DNA of 64,000 nucleotides from Neisseria sp. MVDL19-042950. Its GTDB lineage: Bacteria; Pseudomonadota; Gammaproteobacteria; Burkholderiales; Neisseriaceae. A program made the translations under genes and the position numbers. The notes beneath the pieces were generated by a model that saw nothing but the letters and a program-made list of their open reading frames with translations, was not told the DNA's origin and made no database searches. Shown in pieces: positions 26,834 through 36,171 of this stretch. The stretch is taken from the NCBI RefSeq assembly GCF_030504625.1, contig NZ_JAUKWH010000002.1:62001-126000 (forward strand), read 5' to 3'. Numbering within the stretch: the stretch's first letter is position 1; the number at the start of each line of letters is the position of its first letter.

Positions 26834-27973
26834 TTATTTGCCCGCTTTGATTTCCTGCCATTGGCGAATCATATATTTTAAAGTTTCCGGTTCTATCGGC
26901 ACCATGATAAAGCTGTTTTCCAAATCTTCATCGGTGGGGAAAATCGTATTGTCGTTGCGGTATTGGGCTTCCATCAAATCTTTGGCGGGCACGCTGGACG
27001 GGGCAAAAGTAACGAAATTGCCGTTGCGCGCGGCCACTTCCGGTTTCAGGAAGTCGTCGATATAGCGGTGTGCGTTCAGCACGTTTTTCGCGTCTTTCGG
27101 AATGGTAAACGAGTCCACCCAAATGCCCACGCCTTCTTTGGGCATCATCACTCTGATTTTTTCTTTGCCGCCCGCTTCTTGGGCGCGGCGTTTGGCGATA
27201 TTCAGGTTGCCACCGAAGCCGATGGCCACGCAGGTATCGCCGCGGGCCATGTCGTCGGTAAAGCTGGACGAGGTAAAGCGTTTGATGTTCGGGCGGTTTT
27301 GCTTCAATAATTCGGTGGCGGCATCCAAATCTTCGGGATTGCTGCTGTTGGGATTTTTACCCAAATAGTTCAAAACCATCGGATAAACTTCGGCGGCGCT
27401 GTCGAGATAACTGATGCCGCATTTTTTCAGTTTGGCGGTGTAGACGGGATTGAATACCAAATCCCATTGGTTGTCGGGCAGTTTATCGGTGCCCAAGGCT
27501 TTTTTCACGCGTTCGGTATTGATGGCGAAAGTGTTGGTGCCCCAAAAAAACGGCACGGCGTATTCGTTGCCGGGGTCTACGCTTTCCATCAGTTTCATTA
27601 ATTTGGGATTGAGATGTTTGTAGTTGCTAATCAGGCTTTTATCGAGTTTTTGGTATGCGCCCGATTGGATTTGGCGGCCTACGAAAGTATTCGAGGGGGC
27701 TACGATGTCGTAACCGGATTTTCCGGTTAATACTTTGGCTTCCAGTGTTTCGTCGCTGTCGTATTCGTCGTAAGTGATTTTAACGTTATTGTTTTTTTCA
27801 AAATCGGCAAGAGTGGCAGGGTCTACATATTCAATCCAGTTGTAGATTTTCAATTCGCGGGTTTCAGGAAGGGAGTCGGCTTGTGCTGCATTCGGAGGCT
27901 GGGTTTCAGCCCTACCGCCGCAACCGCTTAACGCCAGTACGATAAGACCCAACAAAGATAAATATCTGTTCAT
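26834..27973 (-). CDS. potD: Spermidine/putrescine-binding lipoprotein
   Basis: A 379-residue ABC-transporter solute-binding protein. The signal peptide has a lipobox (LALSGCGGRA), so it is anchored by lipid. ELKIYNWIEYVDPATLADFEKNN, ITYDEYDSDETLEAKVLTG, YDIVAPSNTFVGRQ and PYFWGTNT-like FFWGTNTFAINTERV are the family signatures. No permease or ATPase gene (potABC) is adjacent, so it must use distant partners. Polyamine type is inferred from the family; the choice between putrescine and spermidine is not readable. Confidence 0.9.
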   Translation of the reverse strand: MNRYLSLLGLIVLALSGCGGRAETQPPNAAQADSLPETRELKIYNWIEYVDPATLADFEKNNNVKITYDEYDSDETLEAKVLTGKSGYDIVAPSNTFVGRQIQSGAYQKLDKSLISNYKHLNPKLMKLMESVDPGNEYAVPFFWGTNTFAINTERVKKALGTDKLPDNQWDLVFNPVYTAKLKKCGISYLDSAAEVYPMVLNYLGKNPNSSNPEDLDAATELLKQNRPNIKRFTSSSFTDDMARGDTCVAIGFGGNLNIAKRRAQEAGGKEKIRVMMPKEGVGIWVDSFTIPKDAKNVLNAHRYIDDFLKPEVAARNGNFVTFAPSSVPAKDLMEAQYRNDNTIFPTDEDLENSFIMVPIEPETLKYMIRQWQEIKAGK

Positions 27974-28219
27974 TATATTTCCTTTGGTTGTTGACTTGAA
28001 AAATGAAAGCCGTCTTGATTATAGAGCAGAGCCAGCATTTACGATAGTTTCAACGGGGAGAAAGATGTTATCGATATTGAGACTGATATGAACGGGGCCG
28101 TCTGAAAACGTTCCGAAAAAAAGCACTGCAAACATTGTAAAACAATAGCCGCGGCATGCTGCCGGACAGTAGGCGATAAAGGAAAACTGCTGTAATATGT
28201 GCAAGATTTTATTTTAACT

Positions 28220-28260
28220 TTTTCAGACGGCCAGAAGTGCTTGGAAAGGCCGTCTGAAAC
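28220..28260. repeat. DUS pair in the gap before alaS
   Basis: The 312-base gap 27974-28285 between divergent potD and alaS holds a forward DUS near 28098, an inverted DUS near 28222 and a forward DUS near 28248. I see no gene, riboswitch or clear promoter apart from A+T-rich runs near 28205 and 28268. Confidence 0.6.
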
Positions 28261-28285
28261 ATTCTAACTTAATATAGAAAATATT

Positions 28286-31180
28286 ATGAAAACCAACGAA
28301 TTACGCCAAAAATTTCTCAAATTCTTCGAAAGTAAAGGACACCAAATCGTCCGCTCCTCATCACTCGTGCCACACGACGACCCCACCCTGCTCTTCACCA
28401 ACGCAGGCATGAACCAATTTAAAGACGTATTCCTAGGCTTCGACAAACGCCCCTACAACCGCGCCACCACCGCACAAAAATGCGTACGCGCAGGCGGCAA
28501 ACACAACGACTTGGAAAACGTAGGCTACACCGCCCGCCACCACACCTTCTTTGAAATGATGGGCAACTTCTCATTCGGCGACTACTTCAAACGCGATGCC
28601 ATCCATTTCGCTTGGGAATTCCTCACTTCTCCCGAATGGCTGAACCTGCCCAAAGAAAAACTCTTGGCCACCGTTTACGCCGAAGACGACGAAGCGTACA
28701 ACATCTGGCAAAACGAAATCGGCATGCCGTCTGAAAAAATCATACGCATCGGCGACAACAAAGGCGAACGCTACGCCAGCGACAACTTCTGGCAAATGGG
28801 CGACACCGGCCCCTGCGGCCCCTGCACCGAAATTTTCTACGACCACGGCGACCACATCTGGGGCGGCCCTCCGGGAAGCCCCGAAGAAGACGGCGACCGC
28901 TTTATCGAAATTTGGAACTGCGTATTCATGCAGTTCAACCGCGACGAACAAGGCAATATGAACCCGCTGCCCAAGCCGAGCGTAGATACCGGTATGGGCT
29001 TGGAGCGCATGGCCGCCGTGATGCAGCATGTGAACAGTAACTACGAAATCGACCTGTTCGGCAACCTGCTCAAAGCCGCCGCCCGCGAAACCGGCACCGA
29101 ATTCAGCATGGAAGTGCCCAGTCTGAAAGTGATTGCCGACCACATCCGCGCCTGCTCGTTCCTGATTGCCGACGGCGTGTTGCCAAGCAACGAAGGCCGT
29201 GGCTATGTGTTGCGCCGCATCATCCGCCGCGCCGTGCGCCACGGCTACAAACTCGGCCAAAAAGGCGCTTTTTTCCACAAACTCGTGCCCGATTTGGTGG
29301 CCGAAATGGGCGAAGCCTATCCCGAATTGAAAGAGAAGCAAGAAGCCATCACCGAAGCCTTGCGCCATGAAGAGGCTCGCTTTGGTGAGACTTTAGAAAA
29401 AGGTATGGAATTATTAGAAAAAGCTATTCCTTTTCAATTGGTCTATGATTTATTACCAATTTATGAACAAGGTAACGCTCAAGAAGGGATTGCATTAACT
29501 TCAACAGGTAATACACCTTTTAAAGCTTTAGCACATGTTAAATCAGATGGCCAAGAATGTATTGTCATTCCTTCATCAGATGCCAATAATTTAGTTGGTG
29601 CTAGTTACATTACTTTAACTGATTGGAATGAAAAATTATCAGATAAAGGGACTCGCATTGCTCAATGGTGTAGGCCTTTAAATAACTGGGCTGCTTCTCA
29701 GGGAGTTACTCCAAAATTAAGTGGTAAGTTAATCTTCAAACTCTACGATACCTACGGTTTCCCCTACGACCTTACCGCCGACATCTGCCGTGAGCGCAAT
29801 ATCGACATGGACGAAGCCGGTTTCGAGCGCGAAATGGAAGCCCAACGCGCCCGCGCTCGCGCCGCGCAAAGTTTCAAAGCCGACACCCAGCTTGCCTACG
29901 ACGGTCAAGACACCGAGTTCAAAGGCTATACCGAGCGCAAAACCGAAGCCAAAATCCTCGCCCTTTATAAAGACAGCGAACCCGTAAACGAATTGAACGA
30001 AGGCGAAACCGGTGCCGTTGTGCTGGACAACACCCCGTTCTATGCCGAAAGCGGCGGTCAAGTCGGCGATGTCGGCTTGATTAAAGCAGGCAGCAACGTA
30101 TTTGAAGTGCGCGACACCCAAAAAATCAAAGCCGCCGTATTCGGTCAATTCGGCGTCGTATCATCAGGCCGTCTGAAAGTGGGCGACACCGTTACCGCCG
30201 AAATCGACAACGATATCCGCGATGCCAACATGCGCAACCACAGTGCCACCCACCTGATGCACCAAGCCTTACGCGAAGTGCTCGGCAACCATGTCGAACA
30301 AAAAGGCTCGCTCGTTACCGCCCAATCCACCCGCTTCGACATTTCCCATCCGCAGCCCGTTACCGCCGAAGAAATCGCCGAAGTGGAGCGCCGCGTAAAC
30401 GCCGCAATTTTGGCCAACGCAGAAGTAAGCGCCTGCATGATGAGCATGGAAGACGCACAAAAAACAGGCGCAATGATGCTTTTCGGCGAAAAATACGGCG
30501 ACGAAGTGCGCGTACTGAAAATGGGCGATTTCTCCACCGAATTGTGCGGTGGCACCCACGTTAAACGCACCGGCGACATCGGCCTCTTCAAAATCATTTC
30601 CGAAGGCGGCATCGCAGCAGGCGTGCGCCGCGTCGAAGCCATCACCGGCCTGAACGCCCTGCAATGGGCGCAAAACCAAGAGCGTTTGATTAAAGACATC
30701 ATCGCCGAAGTAAAAGCCCAAACCGAGCGCGACGTATTGGCCAAAATCCAAGCCAACGCCGCCCAAACCAAAGTGTTGGAAAAAGATTTGGCCAAAGCCA
30801 AAGCCGAGCTTGCCGTACACGCAGGAGCCAAACTTTTGGATAACGCCAAAAACGTAGGCGAAGCCAAACTCGTGGTGGCCCAAATCGAAGCCGACGCAGC
30901 CGCCTTGCGCGAAATCGTTACCGACCTTACCGGCAAATCCGATAAAGCCATCGTACTGCTTGCCGCCGTAAACGATGGCAAAGTTTCCCTGTGTGCAGGC
31001 GTTTCCAAACCGTTAACCGCCAAAGTAAAAGCAGGCGACTTAGTGAAATTTGTTGCCGAGCAAGTAGGCGGCAAAGGCGGCGGACGGCCGGACTTGGCAC
31101 AGGCCGGTGGTACGGATGCCGCTAAATTGCCCGATGCTTTGAATAGCGTCAATGATTGGGTTGGCGGTAAATTAATTTAG
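28286..31180 (+). CDS. alaS: Alanyl-tRNA synthetase with a large extra insertion
   Basis: A 964-residue synthetase; neisserial AlaRS is about 874 residues. The N-terminal class II core is normal ([58 protein letters not shown]), as are the editing domain ([34 protein letters not shown]) and the C-terminal domain. Between EKGMELLE (about residue 378) and [14 protein letters not shown] (about 478) lies an added stretch of roughly 95 residues that replaces about 10-15 usual ones; its DNA is A+T-rich. The reading frame is kept, and flanking motifs are intact, so the gene should still be functional. See the separate insertion entry. Confidence 0.95.
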   Translation: MKTNELRQKFLKFFESKGHQIVRSSSLVPHDDPTLLFTNAGMNQFKDVFLGFDKRPYNRATTAQKCVRAGGKHNDLENVGYTARHHTFFEMMGNFSFGDYFKRDAIHFAWEFLTSPEWLNLPKEKLLATVYAEDDEAYNIWQNEIGMPSEKIIRIGDNKGERYASDNFWQMGDTGPCGPCTEIFYDHGDHIWGGPPGSPEEDGDRFIEIWNCVFMQFNRDEQGNMNPLPKPSVDTGMGLERMAAVMQHVNSNYEIDLFGNLLKAAARETGTEFSMEVPSLKVIADHIRACSFLIADGVLPSNEGRGYVLRRIIRRAVRHGYKLGQKGAFFHKLVPDLVAEMGEAYPELKEKQEAITEALRHEEARFGETLEKGMELLEKAIPFQLVYDLLPIYEQGNAQEGIALTSTGNTPFKALAHVKSDGQECIVIPSSDANNLVGASYITLTDWNEKLSDKGTRIAQWCRPLNNWAASQGVTPKLSGKLIFKLYDTYGFPYDLTADICRERNIDMDEAGFEREMEAQRARARAAQSFKADTQLAYDGQDTEFKGYTERKTEAKILALYKDSEPVNELNEGETGAVVLDNTPFYAESGGQVGDVGLIKAGSNVFEVRDTQKIKAAVFGQFGVVSSGRLKVGDTVTAEIDNDIRDANMRNHSATHLMHQALREVLGNHVEQKGSLVTAQSTRFDISHPQPVTAEEIAEVERRVNAAILANAEVSACMMSMEDAQKTGAMMLFGEKYGDEVRVLKMGDFSTELCGGTHVKRTGDIGLFKIISEGGIAAGVRRVEAITGLNALQWAQNQERLIKDIIAEVKAQTERDVLAKIQANAAQTKVLEKDLAKAKAELAVHAGAKLLDNAKNVGEAKLVVAQIEADAAALREIVTDLTGKSDKAIVLLAAVNDGKVSLCAGVSKPLTAKVKAGDLVKFVAEQVGGKGGGRPDLAQAGGTDAAKLPDALNSVNDWVGGKLI
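29374..29735 (+). other. A+T-rich foreign-looking insert inside alaS
   Basis: From about the RFGETLEKG codons to the LSGKLIF codons the DNA changes from G+C-rich neisserial codon use to A/T-ending codons, then changes back at once. It encodes about residues 364-483, with about 95 residues ([16 protein letters not shown] to SQGVTPK) having no counterpart in ordinary AlaRS. The segment starts within conserved AlaRS codons on both sides, as if a divergent alaS fragment carrying an insertion had recombined in. It contains no intein motif, no stop and no DUS. The encoded domain is not one I recognise; it looks mixed alpha/beta. Confidence 0.75.
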
Positions 31181-31189
31181 ATAATATTG

Positions 31190-31224
31190 AAACGCTACCT
31201 AAATGAATTTTTTAGGTGGCGTTA
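31190..31224 (+). terminator. Terminator of alaS
   Basis: AACGCTACCTAAA and TTTTAGGTGGCGTT form a stem with one G-T pair, followed by ATTTTTGG. It contains no DUS. It separates alaS from the TPR gene that begins at 31238. Confidence 0.8.
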
Positions 31225-31237
31225 TTTTTGGGAATAA

Positions 31238-32832
31238 AATGAAAAAAATGCTTTTTTTTACTATTAGTTATTTCAAATTTTGCCCAGGCTGATACAACTA
31301 GCATTTTTGAAGTAACAAACTTTCAAATTGAAACATCACCTAAAATAGAATATCTAAGAAAACAACAAGAACAATTTCAAACACAAATCGTAAAACAACA
31401 GGAAAGATTAGAAGCAAAGATCGAAGACTTTCAAAACATTCAAAAAGACATTGATATCAAGTTAGCTGAATTAAAAGCCAGTGATAGAGTTGTAACTTGG
31501 GGAGGCTGGATAATGTCTTTGTTGTCGCTAATAGTTGCTGTAGGTAGTATCGTTTTTCCATCCTTGATTTATCGTAAGAATGAAAAACTTACCAATAAAG
31601 TAAATGAAGAAATTAATAATTGGGAAGGAAAGCGAAGAGAACTCACTCAAGAACATCAAAGAGAATTAAATTCGTTAAGATCTAAGTTACAAGAATTCGA
31701 AACTAAATTTGATCAGTTTCTCTATTCTTCAAAGCAAACCATTTCTGAAATAAGCAAAGAAATTCTTCACAGAAATAATTTGCTTGGTATCGCTCAAAAC
31801 TATGAAATATTAAATAAAAAAGAATCTGATGATGTTCGTAAAGATGCTCAACAGTTAGCACAGCTAGCTTCCCAACAAAATTCTATTGAACTTTTTTATC
31901 AGGCAGCAACATTAGCTTCTTCATCTAAAAACTATGGAGACGCTTTAGCGTGGTTTAATCAAGCACTTTTATTAATTAACCAGCAGATTCATTCTAAAGA
32001 AGAAACTATTAACATCAATGCCTCAATACTTTTAGCTAAAGGTTTAGTTTTATATCAACTTAACCTTTATGAAGAAGCTATCAAAGTATATGACGAAGTA
32101 ATTTTAAATTTTAATAAAAATCCTCTGCCTGAAATACAAGAGGCGGTTGCTTCAGCAATGTTACATAAAGGAATAGCATTAGATCGTTTGAACCAGAATG
32201 AAGAAGCAATTAAAGTGTATGACGAATTAATTTTAAATTTTAATAAAAATCTTCTACCAGAAATACAAGAAACTATTGTCAGCGCTATGATAAATAAAGG
32301 TTTAATATTGCATGATCTTGGTCAAAATGAGGAAGCTATTGAAATTTTTGATAAGTTAATTTTTCTTTTACAAAATGGTGAATTACCTCTTGATTTGAAA
32401 TTATTGGCAAAATCAATGGTTAACAAAGTACTCGCCTTGGCGAGCCTTAATCGTAATAAAGAGGCTATTAAAGTTTGTGATGAATTACTTATGCAATTTG
32501 ATAATGATAATTATCCTACTTTACAAGATGAAATTTCTTTAGCAATGTTAAATAAAGGTGTGAGTTTACATAATCTAAATAATTACGAAGAAGCCATTAA
32601 TATTTATGATGAAGTAATTCAGCGCTTTAGCAATAATAATCTTCCCGATATACAGGACACAATCGCATTAGCAATGTTGAATAAAGGTGAAAGTTTATAC
32701 AAAATTAAATATTATGACAACGCACTAAATACTTATAATGAATTAATTTCTCGTTTTAAAGATGACACTTCACCTGAGATCAAGAAAAAAGTTGAAATGG
32801 CAGAGTCAAGAAAGAAGTTAATTAAATTGTAA
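31238..32832 (+). CDS. TPR-repeat membrane protein, frameshifted at a T9 tract (candidate phase-variable gene)
   Basis: Translation from ATG 31238 gives a signal-peptide start MKKMLFF and then runs into TAG because of a run of nine T (31251-31259). In the +1-shifted frame the signal continues LLLVISNFAQA and an open frame runs to 32832: a coiled coil (KQQEQFQTQIVKQQERLEAKIEDF), one membrane helix (about MSLLSLIVAVGSIVFPSLIY), another coiled coil and six TPR-like units of about 43 residues. One more T (or two fewer) would restore the whole protein. A second start, ATG 31513 with GGGGAGG about 8 bases upstream, would give a 439-residue product without the periplasmic part. DNA is A+T-rich and lacks DUS. 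Function unknown; a sequencing error in the T run is possible. Confidence 0.65.
32017..32800 (+). repeat. Six degenerate TPR-coding repeats of about 129 bases
   Basis: Units share the protein pattern AMxNKGxxLxxLxxNEEAIxxYDELI followed by FNxNxLPEIQ. The first two are so alike over about 75 bases (from GAAGAAGCTATC to GAAATACAAGA) that they look like a recent tandem duplication, while later units have diverged. Slippage or recombination between them could change repeat number. Confidence 0.75.
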
Positions 32833-32930
32833 TTCCAATCGGATATGAACCTTGCTCTAGATATTTATATAGTTTGCAAATGCATCTTAGCAACGCAATC
32901 AATCTCAAACATCAAAAAATTACTATAATT

Positions 32931-32964
32931 AAAGGCCGTCTGAAATTTTTCAGACGGCCTCTTT
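32931..32964. terminator. DUS hairpin between the TPR gene and the DR-rich lipoprotein gene
   Basis: AAAGGCCGTCTGAAATT and its complement form a hairpin with a T-tail, between convergent genes. Confidence 0.7.
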
Positions 32965-32981
32965 ATTATCAAGCTGCGCTA

Positions 32982-33230
32982 TCAACGGTTATCGTCGTTG
33001 TCCCGATCATCGTCTCTGTCGCTGCTTCTGTCTTTCCGGTCTTCGTCGCGGTCGTTATCACGGTCGCCGCTATCGTCGCGGTGGTCGCGGTCATCTCGGC
33101 GGTCGTCGTTGTCTTGCTCGTACTGCCGATTGTGTTCGCGGCGGTCGGAATCGTTGTCGCCGAGGCCGCATGCGTTGAGGCTGAGGGCGGCGGCGAGGCT
33201 GAGCAGTAATAGTTTGATGCTTTGTTTCAT
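32982..33230 (-). CDS. Small lipoprotein with an Asp/Arg low-complexity tail
   Basis: An 82-residue protein: MKQSIKLLLLSLAAALSLNAC is a lipoprotein signal with the lipobox at LNAC. After GLGDNDSDRREHNRQY the rest is made almost only of Asp and Arg with a few Asn, Ser, His and Lys (DRDDRDNDR style). AGGAAGAAAG sits before ATG 33230. Such an alternating-charge tail would be disordered. Function unknown. The opposite strand also has open frames here because of the simple codon use; I consider those shadows. Confidence 0.75.
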   Translation of the reverse strand: MKQSIKLLLLSLAAALSLNACGLGDNDSDRREHNRQYEQDNDDRRDDRDHRDDSGDRDNDRDEDRKDRSSDRDDDRDNDDNR

Positions 33231-33426
33231 CTTTCTTCCTTTCCATATGAAGTTGTTTGTCGGTATTTCTCGGATAGAAGCGTTTTGCGGGTGATGCGGC
33301 AAAACGGGCGTTCTATGTTTTAGATGTGATAGAGGCCGTCTGAAAAGGTTTCAATCGGCGGGTGCGGGCATATCGAGCGGCTTTTAAATGGGTTAGAATA
33401 ACGGCTTTTTACTGCGCCTTAATGTT

Positions 33427-35334
33427 ATGAATATCTTATCTGTCGAAAATGCTTCTTTTGCCGTCGGCCATGTGGCTCTTTTGGATAAAACGTCTTTCCA
33501 GCTCGACAGCGGTGAAAAAATCGGCCTGATCGGGCGCAATGGGGCGGGGAAGTCTTCGTTTTTGAAGATTCTGGCGGGGGTGCAGAAGCTCGACGACGGG
33601 CAGGTAATTATTCAGAATAATCTGAAAATCGTGTATGTGCCGCAGGAATCGTTTTTCGATTCGGCCGCTTCGGTGTTTGATGTGGTGGCCGAGGGCTTGG
33701 GGGAGATGCGCGATTTGCTGCGCTGCTACCATCAGGTAAGCTATTTGCTCGAAGGCGGGCAGAACGACGGATTGCTGAAAGAGTTAAACGAGTTGCAGCT
33801 TGCGATCGAGGCGCAAAACGGTTGGCAGACGGATGCGGCGGTAAAGCAGACTTTAAGCCAGCTCGGTTTGCCTGAGCATGAGCTTATCGGCAATCTTTCG
33901 GGCGGCCAGAAGAAGCGGGTGGCGTTGGCGCAGGCATGGGTGCAGAAGCCCGATGTGCTGCTGCTGGACGAGCCGACCAACCATTTGGATATTGATGCGA
34001 TTATTTGGCTGGAGGGTTTGCTCAAGCAGTTTGACGGCAGTTTGGTGGTGATTACCCACGACCGCCGTTTTCTCGACAATATCGCCAGCCGCATTGTGGA
34101 ATTGGATCGCGGCGTGTTGCGTTCTTATCCGGGTTCGTTTTCCAAATACAGCGAGAAAAAGGCGCAGGAATTGGCGGTTGAGGCGGAGCATAACCGTTTG
34201 TTTGATAAGTTTCACGCGCAGGAAGAGGCGTGGATACGCAAGGGCATCGAAGCGCGCCGCACCCGCAACGAGGGCCGTGTGAAACGTCTTGAAGAGTTGC
34301 GCCGCCAGCGTGCGGAACGCCGCAATGTGCAGGGGCAGGTAAATTTCAAGCTCGACAGCGGCGAGAAAAGCGGGCGCATTATCGCCGAGTTGGAACATGC
34401 TTCGTTTCAATACGGCGATAAGGTGATTATGGATAAGTTTTCCACGGTGATTCAGCGCGGCGACAAAATCGGCTTGATCGGCCCCAACGGTATCGGCAAA
34501 ACCACGTTTTTGAAGCTGATTTTGGGCGAACTGCAACCTACGTTCGGCAAAATCCGTTTGGGCAGCAAGCAGGAAGTGGCTTATTTCGACCAGTTCCGCA
34601 GCGCGTTAAACGAAAACGACACGGTGTTTTATACGCTGGGGCAGGGCAACGATTATGTGGAAGTGGGCGGCAAGCGCAAGCATGTGATGAGTTATCTGGA
34701 AGATTTCCTCTTCCACCCCGCCCGTGCGCAAAGTCCGGTTTCGTCGCTTTCCGGCGGCGAGCGCAACCGCCTGCTGCTGGCCAAGCTGTTTACCCGCCCA
34801 GCCAATATTCTGGTGCTCGACGAGCCGACCAACGATTTGGATATCGACACTCAAGAGCTGCTGGAAGATTTGCTGCGCGATTATCAGGGCACGGTGTTTC
34901 TGGTGAGCCACGACCGTATGTTTCTCGATAATGTGATTACGCAGAGCATTGTTTTTGAAGGAGGAGGCCGTCTGAAAGAATACATCGGCGGCTATCAGGA
35001 CTATATCGACGCAAAAGAGCGCGAGGAAAAAATCCAAACCGCCGCCGCGCCGAAAACGGTTCAGGCCGAGCCGGAAAAAGCCAAGCCGAAAGCCAATCGC
35101 ACAGTAAAACTCTCGTATAAGGAACAGCGCGAATTGGATGCGCTCCCCGACGAACTGGCCGCGCTTGAAGCCGAGCAGGGCGAGTTGAACAACCGCCTTT
35201 CCGACCCGGAAATTTTCAAAGATTACCAAGAAGCCGCCAAATTGCAGACGCGTGCCGAGGAAATCGAAATGCTGCTGTTGGAAAAGCTGGAACGTTGGGA
35301 ACAACTGGAAGCGAAGCAAAAAGGAATTGAGTAA
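33427..35334 (+). CDS. uup: ABC-F family ATPase, Uup type
   Basis: A 635-residue soluble protein with two ABC domains. The first has GLIGRNGAGKSSFLKIL (about 33-49) and LSGGQKKRVALAQAW then LLLDEPTNHLDID; the second has GLIGPNGIGKTTFLKLI (about 350) and LSGGERNRLLLAKLF then LVLDEPTNDLDID. The linker EEAWIRKGIEARRTRNEGRVKRLEELRRQRAERR and the C-terminal coiled coil (about 560-635) match Uup, linked to DNA structures and ribosome-related roles. A DUS codes for GGRLKEYIG near 34964. The initial ATG 33427 has no strong ribosome site. Confidence 0.93.
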   Translation: MNILSVENASFAVGHVALLDKTSFQLDSGEKIGLIGRNGAGKSSFLKILAGVQKLDDGQVIIQNNLKIVYVPQESFFDSAASVFDVVAEGLGEMRDLLRCYHQVSYLLEGGQNDGLLKELNELQLAIEAQNGWQTDAAVKQTLSQLGLPEHELIGNLSGGQKKRVALAQAWVQKPDVLLLDEPTNHLDIDAIIWLEGLLKQFDGSLVVITHDRRFLDNIASRIVELDRGVLRSYPGSFSKYSEKKAQELAVEAEHNRLFDKFHAQEEAWIRKGIEARRTRNEGRVKRLEELRRQRAERRNVQGQVNFKLDSGEKSGRIIAELEHASFQYGDKVIMDKFSTVIQRGDKIGLIGPNGIGKTTFLKLILGELQPTFGKIRLGSKQEVAYFDQFRSALNENDTVFYTLGQGNDYVEVGGKRKHVMSYLEDFLFHPARAQSPVSSLSGGERNRLLLAKLFTRPANILVLDEPTNDLDIDTQELLEDLLRDYQGTVFLVSHDRMFLDNVITQSIVFEGGGRLKEYIGGYQDYIDAKEREEKIQTAAAPKTVQAEPEKAKPKANRTVKLSYKEQRELDALPDELAALEAEQGELNNRLSDPEIFKDYQEAAKLQTRAEEIEMLLLEKLERWEQLEAKQKGIE

Positions 35335-35337
35335 TGC

Positions 35338-35372
35338 GGAGGCCGTCTGAACAAGCCGTTTCAGACGGCCTT
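35338..35372. terminator. DUS hairpin after uup
   Basis: GGAGGCCGTCTGAACAAGCCG and its partner TTTCAGACGGCCTTTTG form a hairpin with a T-tail right after the stop. Confidence 0.7.
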
Positions 35373-35532
35373 TTGTATCGGCAGGCTCCGATGAACGGCA
35401 AGCCCTTGCGCTGTGGCAAAACTTCTTTTGCAGAGTTTATCTAAACTATTGAAAGTAAAAGGCCGTCTGAAAAGAAATACAAGGCCGGACGTGTGTTTAC
35501 ATGCAATGCCCTATGCAAGAAAGGATGACGCG

Positions 35533-36159
35533 ATGAAAGTTTATACCGCCGCCGAAATGCGCGTGCACGAGCAGGCCGCCGTTGATGCGGGCACGAGTTT
35601 CGAGCAATTGATGGAAAATGCGGGGCAGGGTGCCGCCGCCGATTTGCTGCAACGCCGTCCGCAGGCGGGCCGTGCGTTGGTGGTGTGCGGCAAAGGCAAT
35701 AACGGCGGCGACGGGTTGGTGATGGCGAGGGTGTTGCAGCGGCACGGCTGGCGCGCGGACGTGGTGTTCATGCTGGGCGAAAATTTGTCGGAGCTGGCGG
35801 AGCTGAACCGCCGCCGTCTGACGGATTTGGCGGGCATCGAATTTATCGATACGGAAAGAATGGAAGGCCGTCTGAAAACGGGCTACGACGTGATTATCGA
35901 AGGCATTTTCGGCACCGGCTTCACCGGCAAACTGCCCGATACGGTTGCGGCGGTATGCCGCCGGCTCAATCTTTCAGACGGCCTGAAAGTGGCTTTGGAC
36001 ATTCCCACCGGTTTGAACGGCGACACGGCCGAAGCCGATGCCGATACGTTCCGAGCCGATGTTACTTACACATTCGCCGCCTACAAGCCTGCGCATTTAA
36101 CCGAGAGCGGCAAGAAATTCTGCGGCGAGATTGTGTGTTTGGATATCGGAATAGATTAG
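35533..36159 (+). CDS. nnrE: NAD(P)H-hydrate epimerase
   Basis: A 208-residue enzyme that epimerises damaged, hydrated NAD(P)H so that it can be repaired. It shows MKVYTAAEMRVHEQAAVDAGTSFEQLMENAG, VVCGKGNNGGDGLVMARVL (about 54-72) and ALDIPTGLNGDTA near residue 155, the YjeF N-terminal domain. The ADP-dependent dehydratase domain (NnrD), often fused on the C-side, is absent, so a separate nnrD would be needed elsewhere. ATG 35533 is preferred to the longer reading that would translate a DUS. Confidence 0.88.
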   Translation: MKVYTAAEMRVHEQAAVDAGTSFEQLMENAGQGAAADLLQRRPQAGRALVVCGKGNNGGDGLVMARVLQRHGWRADVVFMLGENLSELAELNRRRLTDLAGIEFIDTERMEGRLKTGYDVIIEGIFGTGFTGKLPDTVAAVCRRLNLSDGLKVALDIPTGLNGDTAEADADTFRADVTYTFAAYKPAHLTESGKKFCGEIVCLDIGID

Positions 36160-36171
36160 CGGTTTCCGTTA

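Noticed and set aside
29374-29735. Intein inside AlaRS
   Set aside because: The insert does not begin with Cys/Ser/Thr in the splice position, lacks a His-Asn end and is too short; none of the intein blocks is seen.
30145-31152. 335-codon minus-strand frame opposite alaS
   Set aside because: Antisense shadow of a conserved synthetase domain.
32874-33209. Plus-strand membrane-like frame rich in Val and Ala opposite the DR-rich lipoprotein
   Set aside because: Its hydrophobic composition is what GAC/CGC-type repeats give when read backwards; the minus-strand gene has a signal peptide and ribosome site.
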